Source: Rhyzopertha dominica
Lineage: Eukaryota > Arthropoda > Insecta > Coleoptera > Bostrichidae
Direction of reading: 5' to 3'
DNA length: 64,000 bases
Assembly: GCA_025024175.1 (NCBI GenBank)
Contig: QCXZ01000001.1
Span: 372,001-436,000 of the forward strand
The notes beneath the pieces are model-generated. The model saw only the letters and a program-made list of their open reading frames with translations. It did not search any database and was not told where the DNA came from. Within the stretch, counting starts at the first letter, position 1, and every line of letters begins with the position of its first letter. A program made the position numbers and the translations under genes. This document shows, piece by piece, positions 1-13,700 of this stretch.

Positions 1-587
1 ACTGTAATTCACTATAAGTCTTTGAAATCTTTTAACATCTGCATATTGCACATTAATACTTAAAATCTAAATTCGAAGAAGGTACCTAATAATACTAAAT
101 AGTTTTGTTAGAAAAAAGATATCTAAAACCATCCAGTTTATATTTGACTGCAAATCTTGAAGGTTCGATATATTTATTTTGTTCGTCCGTGGAATTAAAG
201 ATATTTATGATATGGTTCATAGATATGATTTTTCTAAATCTAATGCAATGGAGACTTGAGAATTTAACGGTACCTAATTAGAATCTGCTGGTTTAGCATA
301 TAGTATTAACACGTTTGCAAATGACCTAAAGGAGTATGTTCATTTAAAGTTCTCTAGTATAGATCTTAAAGCAGATAAAAAAAAATAACTTCAGAAGTTT
401 ATAATCAACATTGTTCAACAGACTGCATATAATCTAACTTGCCATAAAAACCAACATTAGTTAGCTGTAAGTGAAAGAAAGAGTATGTATACGTCAGGTG
501 AATATACACTTTAGTTATTCTGTACTATTTGCTGCTAATTTTTTGTCATCATTATTATTGCAGATATTGATAAAATTCGTTTTATAG
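1..587. other. Non-coding left edge, probably intron of the next gene
   Basis: No convincing exon is seen. Reading frames are short and broken by stops. The stretch ends in a weak pyrimidine tract and the acceptor AG at 586-587 used by the following exon, so it is probably intron of that gene. A short broken open stretch at about 290-400 could be a transposon remnant but matches nothing I can name. Confidence 0.4.
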
Positions 588-871
588 GATTGTTACAAGG
601 ATCATGGAAAGTTTCCTATTAACCCTTTGGCTTTAGAAACGCAGGCTGGAAATAAAACGCCAAAGATCAGAGTGATACACCTTGGGACCCATGCATCTCA
701 AGAACGCAAGGACGTGGTCCAAGACAACTTGGCAACTTTGATCAGCTCTCCTACAATCCCAACAAAAGTATGTGCATGCCCAAAGGAATACTTTGAAGAA
801 TTCTAAAAGTTTATATCTTCAATAATTTTTATGGCCTTAATTGCATTATTTTCCAGACAAATGATTTATAA
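588..871 (+). CDS. Unrecognised gene, last two coding exons (partial)
   Basis: Two exons fit a plus-strand gene that begins outside the window. Exon 588-767 (60 codons, phase 0 at both ends) follows an AG at 586-587 and ends at a GTATGT donor. It reads DCYKDHGKFPINPLALETQA, then a basic, Ile/Val/His-rich stretch and ends SSPTIPTK. The short last exon 857-871 follows a TTTTCCAG acceptor, adds Thr-Asn-Asp-Leu and stops at TAA 869-871. That stop overlaps an AATAAA at 870-875, and another AATAAA lies near 940. I do not recognise the protein. No domain is evident, only a single Cys near the start of the exon. Phase agreement, composition and donor quality make it look coding. It converges with the kinase gene that ends at 1732. 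It could instead be a chance open frame; no upstream exon is visible. Confidence 0.5.
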
Positions 872-1731
872 TAAAAGTCAACGACTTCTTGATATATTCT
901 GGAACTTTCGGCGATTTTTTTAGCTAATATAAAAAGCAAATAAAAGACCTACCTTTGCATCCAACAATACAAGATGATTTTGCCATGTGAAGCAGAAATT
1001 AAAAAAATTAATTTCGTTTTCTCTTGATAACTACTAGGACTTTTAAAACTTTTATTTTTTTAGTGTTCTGTTCAAGAGAGGTAGAACTTCAGTGGTCATT
1101 TTACGAATATGTTGCAAACACAGTTACTAAAAAAAAATTCAAAGTAACAGTAACTGCCCAATATGCAGATGTTACTAAAAGTGTTAAACATTCCTTTTGA
1201 ACCTACCGTCGTAAATGGCAAAGTCACTACATAAGAGACTTAACATAAAGACAGTATAACTATATGTTCATAATATATATTATATACACATCTAAAAAAA
1301 TACATTGCAAGAAAAAATATTACTCTTACTGATATATACTTCAATCCAGATATACATTATATACAAAAATCCCGCGGGATATTGGCAATAACAATTTTAA
1401 ATAATAATAAATCTCACAAATGATCGAAACAACCGATCGCCTTAATTCATTTAGAAGAACGGCATGCATCAAGTGTACAGAGAAGTAACTCCTTTACGTC
1501 TTAAAACCCTACCGGTGCTATTCAATAAGCTCAAGAGATATTTTGTTAAAGAGATATTGTCATGTAATCAGTTAAAGTTAATTTAAACAGTAGGAGTTTT
1601 CCTTGTTACGCTAGGTGAATGTTAATAGCTGCTACTTCAAGTCCTTTAACCGTTTCTTCTCTTCTATGAAGAATCTCTGTCAAAACAAAAATGTCATTAT
1701 GGCAAAACCTTTTGCACACACTAGTTCTTTA
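872..1731. other. Convergent 3' untranslated region
   Basis: AT-rich DNA between the TAA at 871 (plus strand) and the TAA at 1732-1734 (minus strand). It should hold the 3' UTRs of both genes. On the minus strand an AATAAA overlaps the kinase stop codon (TTTATT on plus at 1728-1733). I see no other gene. Confidence 0.5.
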
Positions 1732-4700
1732 TTACCTTGTTACTTTATCCATGACACTTTTGAGCCTCTGTTCAGTAATTGATGGCACCAGTTTCTGCAC
1801 CATTTCGCAAATGAAGGCTTCACTGATTCCTGGACTGGTCCTTTCTGCTATTTCAAATGCATTCTTTAATTCCTCAATGGCATCTGTTGACTTATGCGAC
1901 ACATCGGCAGCTCTTCCATTGTAATGGTGCTTTCTTTGTAACTGTGAAATAAAACAAGATTTCCACCTGTTTAAGTTGCTAATGAATTTTAAATGAGCAT
2001 AGTACATAGTGCAACTACATATTCCTGGGATCCAAATATCGTGACTTAATAAAACTTATCTTTATCCATAAGTAAATACTAACAAAGCAAAATTCAGATT
2101 TTGTGTTCGATATTATTTAATAATTTTTAATATTTGAACAAAATTTAACCTGCAAACTCGAGAAAAATCATCCACCCTGTATATATGTATAAGCAGTTGC
2201 TATTGAATTATACAAGAAACTTACTTCTGATATTAGGGGATATATTACAGCAGACAGGCATGGCGAGCGACTTTCACTTTTCCCATTATTTGAATGCTCC
2301 CTAGTCAGAGATCGCCTGTTAGATTTCTTTTCTACATCGGGTTCCCCTCGATGATCCAATGGACTTAATTCTCTAGAAATTCTCTTTTCTCTATCTTTCA
2401 TTTCTCTTTGTCTGTCTGGTTCTCTTTCCTTCCTGTTATCCGTTGCTGACTGAATTGTCGATGGAGGTCTAGGAGACTGAAAATCTCGCATTTCAATTGA
2501 TCTGTGGAAGTTTGTTAATTAACGACTTACGGGTGTCGCTTTATCTGGCCTATAGTGATTCAAGTTTGAATCTTTGGGCGGTGATTTTGCAATCATTGGT
2601 CCCGAACCGTTTTGCACCTTGTGTGATACTTTGTGATTAGTAGTTACTTCATCTAAAGGGGGTTTGATTGAATTATTGCCTTTCACGGTCATTATCCAGC
2701 CATCGTCTAAATCACTCTCTTGCTTGGGTTCTTCTCTGTTGAAAAGAAATAGATTTTCATGTGCGAAACTAAACTTCAATTTGTAAATAAAGTTTTTTTT
2801 TAAGAATTAATAATACTTACGAATCTGAATTTTCAGATTCCGTTTCACTTTCTTCATTTCTTGTACACCTCCATTTCTTGTATCTGTCAATAAGGTCAAT
2901 TAAATAAGAATTTTTCTTAGCCTTCCTAATAAAAGGATATTTGAGCAGTTCCTTAGCTGTCGGTCTCTGTAAGAAAAAAATTATTTGATATAACACAAGA
3001 CATTAGTGTTATATTGCAGACATCAGTTTCATTTGGGCTACATTTTTTTAATTGAAAAATTACTTAAAATGAAATGTGGTCCATAAATCCAAGTGGCTTT
3101 GAAGATGAAAAAAAAATATCTACTCATGAAATTTATTATTTCATCCAAGGAAAAATAATTAATAAGATACAGAAGAAAGAGTTTAACTATGTAGTATAAA
3201 ATAATTTCATTACAGCTACACAATGTTTTTAAAAATATATAATATCAAAACAGTATCATAAAAGGCAAGAACAATGACAAGTTACTTTCCAACCCAGGCA
3301 GTATCTGTTCATTAACAATAATAATAATAATAATAAAATACCCTACTTAATTTTTTTTGTTTTTGGCAACGCCAAATGCTAGCATAGCAACTACAAAGTG
3401 GCCTTCTTCAGTGGCATAACATTGCAATAATTTGTGCCTGGGTAAAAAAAATAAAAAAGTGCTTGATACAATGATTCAATAAAATTTGCTGCTATCTTAA
3501 TAAATCTGACATGATTCCAACAAAGTTAGCTTGNCATTTAGATAACTATATACTTTTATGCTAACTACTACTACCTATAAAGCACAATTAGTAAGTAATC
3601 TAATTGCACATCACTAAGTGAAAACTGTTAAACTATAAAAACTCCAAAATAATACTGTCCAAAGAGAGGCAAGTGACATGAAGAAACATATATCACTGCA
3701 AATACTTATAAACATGAAAACTGTTCTTGAATAGTCTGATAAGTTTTTCAATTAAAATAATCGTAAAAATTTGACAGCATATTTTATATACTTGAACATT
3801 ACTTGGCCTATATACAGGGTGTCTCAAAATTGGATGTTATAAATTCTGGTACATGTTCTTGTATAGTGAAATTATGACGAAAACTTTTGTATAAAGATAG
3901 ATACAAAAATGCTTCGTTTTTATATCCAAATACGTCATAAAGACATCTTTTTAGACCATTGACATTTTAGAAAAATATGCGCTAATCTTGCTGGGCAGTG
4001 TACTTAAGTTTTTTACTATATTCTGCGATCCAATTTAAATTCAACCTTCGCCCAGGAATAAAGATTCTGCACTTACATTTTCCGGATCCTTATTGAGACA
4101 CGCCTCCACAAAATCCTTGAACTGTTTCGTGTAGCTGCCGGTGAGCTGAGGCGGGTTATTCTTGGGGATGAGGAAGAGCACCCTCATCGGATGCAGTTCC
4201 GAATTGGGCGGCTCCCCCTTAGCCAGCTCGATCGCCGTGATCCCCAGGCTCCAGATGTCCGCCTTCGAGTCGTACGCGGACTGCTTGATGACTTCGGGCG
4301 CCATCCAGAACGGCGTCCCCACGAAGGTGTTCCTCTTGCTGGTCGTGTTGGTCAGCTGCCCGGCGACGCCGAAATCGGCAAGCTTCACGTCGCCCATCTC
4401 GCTCAGCAGGACATTGGCGGCCTTGATGTCGCGATGCAGCTTCCGCTCGCTGTGGAGGTAGTCGAGGCCCTTGAGCACCTCGCGGAGTATCACGGCTATG
4501 TGCATCTCTTCGAAGTTGCCCGCCTTCATGAGGTCCAACGCCGAGCCGCCACCTAGGTATTCCATGATGATCCATAATTTTGTGCCCTGGAAAAAATGAT
4601 TCGATCAGATCTACAAGCCAAGCGTTTATACCAATGTCCATATTTAAATAAAGCTACAAGAAGATATGGATTGACAATTGTACCACACAAAAATTTTTGA

Positions 4701-7700
4701 AGAAAGACAACACAAAAAACTGCCCTCAATCACATTGTAGAGAAGATCACTCTCGTCACAATGTCTAGTTAGGTATCTATGAAATATTTGAAAATACAAA
4801 TATTTTTCAAATTTTCTCAGAACGTTATATTTATATAAAACATACCTTAAAAATGTAAAGTTATTGTTTTTTCCACCAAACATGACATCTATATATCCAC
4901 CAATAGTCCAAGGAATTATAGAAATCAAAGAGTGGTGTAAAATGAATGCTACAGAACATAAAGCGTGGGCTAAAGTCCAAAGCAATGAGAAGCAAGAAAG
5001 ATCCGAGCGAAACAGGTGTTTCCGAGTTTTAAGTGCTAGTGTGTACAGAACGGTGTTCTGAAAAGTGAGTTTATTGAATTAGTATGTTACAATAGTAGTG
5101 TTTTGAACTAGTTCTTTTTGGATTTAGTATATTTCGATACAAGGTTGTAAATATGCCGTAACAATATCATTAAAAGGCTTTCGTCGCAATCATCTTTAAG
5201 AGACCACAGTTTAGCAACATTTTGTAACCGTGACAGTAGAATTATCTGTCCCAGTGAATTAAATAGAATAAATAGAAGAGTATGTGATACATCTGATAGA
5301 ACGTGTTCCTGTTCCCATTCTTTTTGTCGGTAATATAAACAAGGCAGACTTTAAGTACGACAAATATGTCTTCGCAAACCTATTGAACTGAACATTGCTG
5401 CATTATTCAAAATATGCAATGTCAAATATTTGTGCGGCCGTCTAGGCGTTCTGCAGCAGCCACTCCGGCAATCAACCCATGGCACACCGTCAACTTTCAC
5501 TCTTCTAAGCGCCAGACATCGCCAAACGACCTCGCTATTGCAAAAATCCATAGGTCGCCGACATTTAGCTATTACTGTAATTCACCGTGTAAGCCCACGC
5601 TGCATCCGACGACAAAGAACAACTGAACAACACTGAAATTCAGATGCTGCAGACGCGGAGACGGCGAAAGATAAAAACAGGGGACGACCGCGTCTACTCG
5701 CACGATCCCTAAATGGACGAAATCAACTGTATTAGAAGCGAAGGTTGAAAGACCTATAAACGGCATTTCTATACAATGGTGAGGCAGATGTTCAAGCCTT
5801 TCAGCTTTCTACTATCAATAGCAAACAAGATATAGCAAAAATTACAAGAATCACTCGAATTTCAATGAACTGAATTTAAATTGAAGTTATTTAACAATAT
5901 TTTCTAACTTTGTTACTGATTTTTTAAAATTAATTAATATCTGGTCCCAGGTAGATATAAGAAGTAATCGCTGAGAGCTAGGTCTGGTGAATACGCAGGG
6001 TATTCGTGCAATTCAAATCCTGGGTCGTGAATAGCATTCATTGAAATATGGCTTATGCGTACAGGAGCTTTGTCCTGATGGAACAACATTCCTTTCCTCA
6101 ATTTTCAATGTTATTCAAAGAAACAACACTTGGAGGTACTAAAGACAAAATGTTTTGATGAACATTCCGAATTGAGAGCATGCACACGCAGTTTTACGGC
6201 TACCGTCATGTAAGGAGGAAAAATACTGCACCAAAATTTAGTGATAACACCATACAAACTATCCACGAAGGAGTTGTGAAAATCACAGCAAACACTCGGT
6301 CTAACTGGGTGCATCATGTGATAAAAGAAGAATATTTTTACAGGGAACGACTGGTGGCAGAGTTAAAAATCAATTAAATTTCAATGTAACGGTACGGTCC
6401 TGCAATGCGTTTTTACGAATAACGCGAACAATACCGAAACATTGTATATTTCCTGATACAATAGATACGTTAAAATGTAATGTACTTTTTATGGTGAAAT
6501 ATAATACCTTTTGTGCAACTAGTTCCGGAACAATTAGAAATCGATATAACTGTTGCGATAAACAAAAGCAGTAAGGTCAAGTGCGAAACAAAAATACCTA
6601 ATATTTTTAGAGAAGGTTCAACAAATCATGCTGCCACGTGACAAGTGTTGTAGACAATTCACATAAAAGATGTTTAAAAAAAATCAAAGCCAATAAAATA
6701 TAGTTCAAAGCATGTATCCGGGCTTATATGCCGTGGTCCATTGGGTTCCTCCTCTTCCATATACGTTTCGTTCTCATCTGCGGAGAACGAGTTTACCACG
6801 GCCGACCATCAAGCTGTAAAAATCCTCTGCATAAGTCAGTCTCAGAGATCGTTGCTTGATACTATATACTATTACTGCACGATTAAAAAAAAAGAAAGCT
6901 TCAGTAATCATAGTACATTATACGCTACTTTAAAGCAGGTAAGTTAAGACCAAAAACAATTTTTGAAAGTTCCAAAATACACTTGGTTTCGGATACAACT
7001 TGAAATGTCTTGATCAAATACTACTACCCTGCCATCGGAGTATATGATATTTTCTACTACAATTCAATAAGAACATTTGTATTTTCAAGAGTGTCATACA
7101 AGTGCAAAATAATATGATAAATAATTTAAGAGTAAAATTTACTGGCAGGTAATTGATAAACTATCGTCACATTTCACTTTCACAGTTCAACGTACTGAGC
7201 CGTTGGAGGTAATGAATATGCCAATGTCCTGCCAACGTGCGCCTCAAAAGGTAAGGATATCACCTACATCAGCCTACATAATTTACAGTTAGCAGTTGCG
7301 CATCACTATTATTTTATGTTGCTGCAGACAAGCAACACAATTAAGCACAAAGTCATTGTCAAAACCCACAAGAACAATATTGCTATAGAGATGGCAAAAT
7401 ATTTTCCACCAATTTCTCTTGGTTACTTTAGTGAAGAATTTTTTTACCTCAAAGCTCTAATGCTACTGCTTTATGAAATATGACCGGCCACCTCTCTTAT
7501 TTGCGATATTATGAATGCCAAAATTATTATTCGGTATCAATTTCAACAACGAAATTGGCACAGCTTCGTATACTTTTTTCGTTGAACTGTATACGTTACT
7601 GTAAGAAAGGTTAATCGCGAAATACAGCTAGTCACAAATCCAGTTTCGCCACATCCTTTCCCGTATGAATCACAACAAAGAGTTCGTTCATGACCACTAT

Positions 7701-10700
7701 ATACGTCTAAGTTTTGCAAAGTAATGCGATGACTTGTTTGCAATAATTTACTCCAATCTAAAAATACGTTCTCGTCTGCAATTACAATGATTTCAATTAG
7801 ATAATTCGTGTGTAGATTAATTATCGGCAAGATTAGTCAGCTTCCTCGTTAGCGTCGTGCCTAACCGTTAACTACACTATTTATCTAGCTCTCGCTAAAC
7901 TCTTTAATCGATTTTTTTCCTGGATAAGTAGCTACGCACATAATATGGAATGCTGCTAATATTTCACAGTTATTACATATTTTTGTAACGATACAAATTT
8001 AAGTCCAAATCTAACTGTCTATACATTTTAAATGATTAACCTCCATATGAGCCTGAGCTGATAACGGCTTGTTTTGTATAGTTTACTCCTCGTTTGAAGA
8101 AGTTCGAACAACACATGAGCTTCCTGTAGCAACGTGTTTATATATTATACCCTGTTTTTAGATATCTGCTCACCTATCAGGGAAATGTAGTAGTCGACCA
8201 GTTCTTCTTGCAACNCACATTCCATTTATTCATATACAGAGCCAATCCCTTAATAACAAATTCTTAGTAGTGAGCAGCGCATTCGTTTCTTTCGTCCACG
8301 TAATTCGAACTCCTTCAAATAATCGGCAACACCTGTGACATGAATAATTCCTCGAAGGTCACATCACCTCCATAATTATTCGATTTCGAAGTCAGAAAGC
8401 ACCGCTACAAGAATGCGAAGTAGCGGGCTACGACATTTTCGGAAAACGGTATCCACATTTCACCGCTTAATATTAATCCTAAATTATTCGAACTGTTTGG
8501 TGAAGAAAGCAATCAAGTATCCAATTTGTTTGGTTAGATGGGTCATTCGTTGTTAAATTATCAAGTGCGGCCAGGAAAATATTACTGCTAATATGAATAG
8601 GTGGAGTTTGAAGTAGCACTTGACACTGAATCATTATCAAAAATTACACTGATGCTTCATATATTACATTCCTACAAATCGCAACATAGCTACACTTTCT
8701 TAATACCAAATGAACCCGATAATTAGGTAAAATTTTAAGCTTGAAAGTGATTTTGTTCAATTCTTGGAATGTTATAGCAGGAAAACAGACAATTTATATA
8801 GTACACCATATGTATCGCGTAATCATGACTATTAGCTGCTATCAAAGTTACAGCTTAATTTCAAAATCTGATAACGGTTAATCATCAGAACTCAAAACTG
8901 GACCCACTACAACAAATCATACATTGTTGTACATTACATTATTGACAAAGCGATGAATTTTTAAAAATATACGTTTCATTTGCGGGCTATGTTTTTGTGT
9001 GCAGGAATTTTATTAACATGACTCTCGCACTTATTCAGCAATAACTTGCAAATATTAATTTATAGAAAAACCAACACTTCTAGTAGCCATTTAACGGTTT
9101 CTAACACCAAAATGCTTTTAAAAATCCGAACCCGGACACATATCTGAACTTAAAACCAGTATTCCTACCTTGAGATAGGATCCGTAATACTTCGTAACGT
9201 AGGGACTGTCGCACTGGGACAGCACCATAATTTCTTGCTGTATATCTTCGATTTCATCTTCCGCCTCTTCCAAATCTATAATCTTAATGGCAACCACTTG
9301 CGTCGTCCTGTTGTCGATACCTTTGAACACTTCCCCGAAAGAGCCCTTACCGATGCGCTCTTGTTTCGTAAAAATCAGCTCCGGATCAACCTTCTGAAAA
9401 GAACGAGAACTTTATTAATTTCACGAAGTTAGCATGGCTATAAAGATTTACAATAAATAAACAATCTTACAATAATAAAGAGTATTAATTTATTTAAAAC
9501 ATTAAGATTTGCAACAAAGCTTTTTATTCTGTTTTATTAGTAACCATTATAAGTATTTCATTATTGGGTTAGCAGGTTAATATGCTTCTTGAAAAAATAT
9601 TGCCAACTTTGACAGGGAATCGATCCCGAGACCTTTTGTTTGCTAGTCAAATGTGCTACGACTGCACCATCGAAGCAATACATATAAATTCTAACAATTT
9701 GAATTAGGCTTGAGTTGTGCACATTTGACTAACAATCAACAGGTTCCGGGTTTGATTCCTGGTCACAGTTGGCAATACTTTTTCAAGAATTATTGTATAT
9801 AATTACAAACGTCTAACAAAAGAAGGCATAGAAATTTCTAGAAATACTAATAACTTTAATAGAGATAGTGGGTGGTACTTGGGATGCTATTTTGTAGATT
9901 TCTTTAATCAAGTAGTTCGTGTATATCTAGTAGATAGTTCAAATTATATATATAATTATATAATATATTATATAATTCAAATTATAATACACCCCACCCC
10001 TACACCCATTATTTTAAACTCCCACCACTATTTGAAGTTTATTTTTTGTCTCTGTCAGCAGCAGAATGCCGCTTTATTAAATTGCATAAATTCCTTTCTT
10101 ATATCCAAGATAAGTTGAATACATTACAATGGAATGCGCTGTTTTTCTACAGTCTTATCACCAATGATAATGATTACTATCGAGTACCGTGACCTTCTAA
10201 GGTATTTCGNATCAAATACCANTTCNTACCGTAAAACAAACGCGTATTTTTAAACATNGTCGGTATACTAGAACATAAGGAATAGTTAACTANCGGTATT
10301 ATGAAAAAAATAACGCATTACAAACTNTCCCTTCTCAAGCACTAAGACGCTGACTTTACAGTATATATTATGTATAATAATAATGACTAATAAATGTTTT
10401 ACTATCTTTATCTTAATTCCACCTAATCTACTGTATGTATTTAATATTTCATTGTAGCCTTCCTGGCAACCACAAGCACAATAAAATGAAATTTGTCAAA
10501 TAAGATAAAACGCATAATACAATACTAGTTCCTTTTGTAGAAATAAACTATAAACCACCATGAAGCACAGTGAGAAAAATTACTTAGAAATCATTTAAAG
10601 CTTCCAAAGCATTTAACACAAAAAAAAGCTAAAAATTTTACGTATTAACTTACTTTAACTATCTTTTATCTCTTAAGTGTTTTGACCAAATGACAGTTTA

Positions 10701-13700
10701 AGATATAAGCTTCAAGACTGAAAAAAAATTGAACAGACCATGAAGTTGTATTTGCAGAATATTTCTAGTCCCCCAATACGTCTAGGTACAGCCGTTTTTG
10801 GCACTCACCATCCGACGCTAGGTGCTTTCAACCTTCCGAATCTTATTATAAAAGCAAGCGCTTCGTATTGATCACTAATTAAGCGCACCTCAAAGACGAG
10901 TTTTCCTCACGGCACCGTGATTATCGCATTGATTAAGGTGAGGGGCGTACTTAAATCACATCTGTCTGTTACAGCATCCATAACGTAACGTTATGTAGGA
11001 CGTATTCTTCAAATCGTAGGCGTTACTGACTAATACATAATGTATGGTCCGATGGCTTATAAAAAATCAAGATGGCATGTAGAAGAACTCGTGGAATTTT
11101 AACAGCCTGTATATACGCTAAGATTTTTCCTTTTCGGATAACGATATTTTCAACCAACTAACAAAATTTCAAGTTACTACGCGCCTTGAGTTTCCTTTTC
11201 GAAATTTGAAATGTGCCATCAAAAAGTCAGAAAATCAAATAATTTTGTTAAGGTGTACATGTCCCTAATTTAAAAAAAAAATCTGTCGTACTTTGCTAGT
11301 TGCATCCTTTATATCATTAGGTTAGAGGTTCTCCACTACTATTCGCATTTTTTTAATCTTTTGGCACTTGAAAAAAGGGTGTAAATTATAGTTTCCTTAG
11401 TGCAATCTGGAATCTTTCACCTTTTCAGCATGATTATTTAAAATTAAAACCTAATCTTTTTTAAGGTACTGATAGATACGTGCCGCGACACATCAAAAAA
11501 TTTGGACGTTATTGTCACAAAAGGTCACATTACGCAGCTGAGATGAGGATGAGACTTTTATTAACAGGTCGAACTAGTTGCATGTAGTTTAATGACTATA
11601 GAAGACTACTTAGGTAACTTATAACAATAATATATAGTTTATTTTCAACAGGTTAGCACTCAATTACAGGTTGTTTAATTTAAAAATATTCTACGAAAGT
11701 AAAAGAATATGAAAATTAAAATACAGAAATCCTAACTGAAACTTGTTACCGATGACATTTGCTATCGATCTAGTGCCCACAATAGAAGTGAACGAATCAA
11801 AGTTAATATCACAGAAATTAGAAAAACGATTAAAAAATGAATATATAAGATTGATTGGCGAAAGAGAGTTTACATGAGTTACAAGAAAGTGAACTAATGT
11901 TCAACAAATTATACACATTTTGACCACAGCAATGAAGTAACCAAGGCAAATCTTATTTGGAAAGGGCCCAAATTCGATCCCTGCGGGACTTCAGATGTAA
12001 AAAGAACGGAATAGAAAGAGTTCCCATTAACGTCCTCTGTTTTCTCTAAACAAAAGATAGGAGTAAAAAAGGCGTACCAAAGAGGAAGAGAATTTGATCA
12101 AAAGCCTTCTGAAAATCGGTATAGATAACGTCTACCTGATCAAGTCCATCCAATGCTTCAGAAAGGAATTGCGAGAAGCATGCTAAGTTCATGATAGTAT
12201 ATCTCCCATGCACAAATCCCTGTTGAGCGGCAAGTATAGAATTATTGATACACGAATGTATATCCTTGTAGATCATACCTTCAAAAACCTTCGCAAAGTT
12301 ACAAATTAAGGAAATAGGGCGGTAATAATCGACCTGGGAAGTTTTGCCTACAAGACAAATGTATGTTTTTCCAATATTTTATCCGATCTAAGTAAAAAAA
12401 TTCGGACAAATCAAAAAGCCTGAGAAAGTGCGCACGGAAGGCCGAAATAGGAGCAGGGAACAACATCTCCCCCATGCAATTATCAGCAGAGAGGCATCGG
12501 AAATTATTGAAGAATATGCACAAAGTTATTAGAGAAGATTTGGTATACGCTAAACAAGCAAAATAAAATTTTGTAAGAGTCTTTTGTGTTTTAGTGTTTA
12601 CCACAAAAAGCCTAAGACCACAGTGCAATCAAGCCCCTTCGAAACAAATCTTGGATCCGCCACAGGTCGGGACAAATCCAGACGGATGGTAACCTTATAT
12701 GTGCCTGAGCAAGAAAAATTCCTGAGATTGGAAGCCCTGATGCGCTGAGAATACGATAATAGTAATTGCCCACAACGGCTTTCCTTTTTAAAAGGATTGG
12801 GGTCTCGTCTTTATACTTGCGAGTCTTCTCCGGGAATGTCACAAATCAAATTATGAATCGATCCAGTTAATATTTTCCCGACATTAAAGTTCAATGTAGA
12901 GGACGTCCAATTACGTCACACATTTATTTGCATTTATAGTTGAAGACACGTAAGTATTTACAGCCGCCCTAAATAATTCATATGCACGACAAATTCGGCT
13001 GTTAACTTCTATTTGTGACAACTGTAACCCTTATTTCTTTTATAAGAAAAGGAGTCAAGTAGTCATATTGAAGCTCAACCAAACCCTTTTTTGAAAAAAG
13101 CGACCTGCGTTAACCACGCTTCTAAAATCGACCGAAAAAGAAATATGTCGATTGATAATCACAAATATTGATTAAGATAAGAACAAACAGATGATTCAAT
13201 TAATGCGTTCAAAATGTTAGTCAGAACGAGTGTTGTGACTTGTACCTTTTTTTAAATCTTAGGTTCAATAATCGAGCTCGCGAAAATAAATATAATCAAA
13301 AAGTCAGAGTGGGAAGAATACACCACGTAAATTGACCTCTCCTCGTCAAAAATTCGACCTCGAGGACGGGATTTTCCAACGACAAGTGGCAAAACAGTTC
13401 AAATGTAGTCAAAAATTAACAAGGCTTTGAAGAGGTTAAAAACCGAAGCGAAGACTTTGTGTGGTCGACTTTATCGGAAGCTTTCGAATCGATCTTGGAT
13501 CCTTGAAAATGCTTGATATCTAAGCAGCGTAGTGGCAAAATCAAGCCAAGTCAAGCTCTAATTTCTCAAGTATATTGTTGTTAATGAATCCCTATTTTGA
13601 AGTCACGATGTGCAGGTGAATATTTAATTACAACAAATTACGAGGTGGCCTTTTACCTCGAACAATCGACTTCGCCGCCATGTAGCTAACTTGCGCTTCA

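Noticed and set aside
4162..4641. Long open frames on both strands over the GckIII kinase exon
   Set aside because: Shadows of the GC-rich kinase coding exon; no motifs of their own.
10809..10811. ATG followed directly by GTGAGT on the minus strand, phase-compatible with the GckIII exon at 9393
   Set aside because: A start codon alone as coding exon is possible but weak. The MAFNQ exon at 44787-44801 has five codons, an in-frame upstream stop and a family-like leader. Kept only as an alternative promoter idea.
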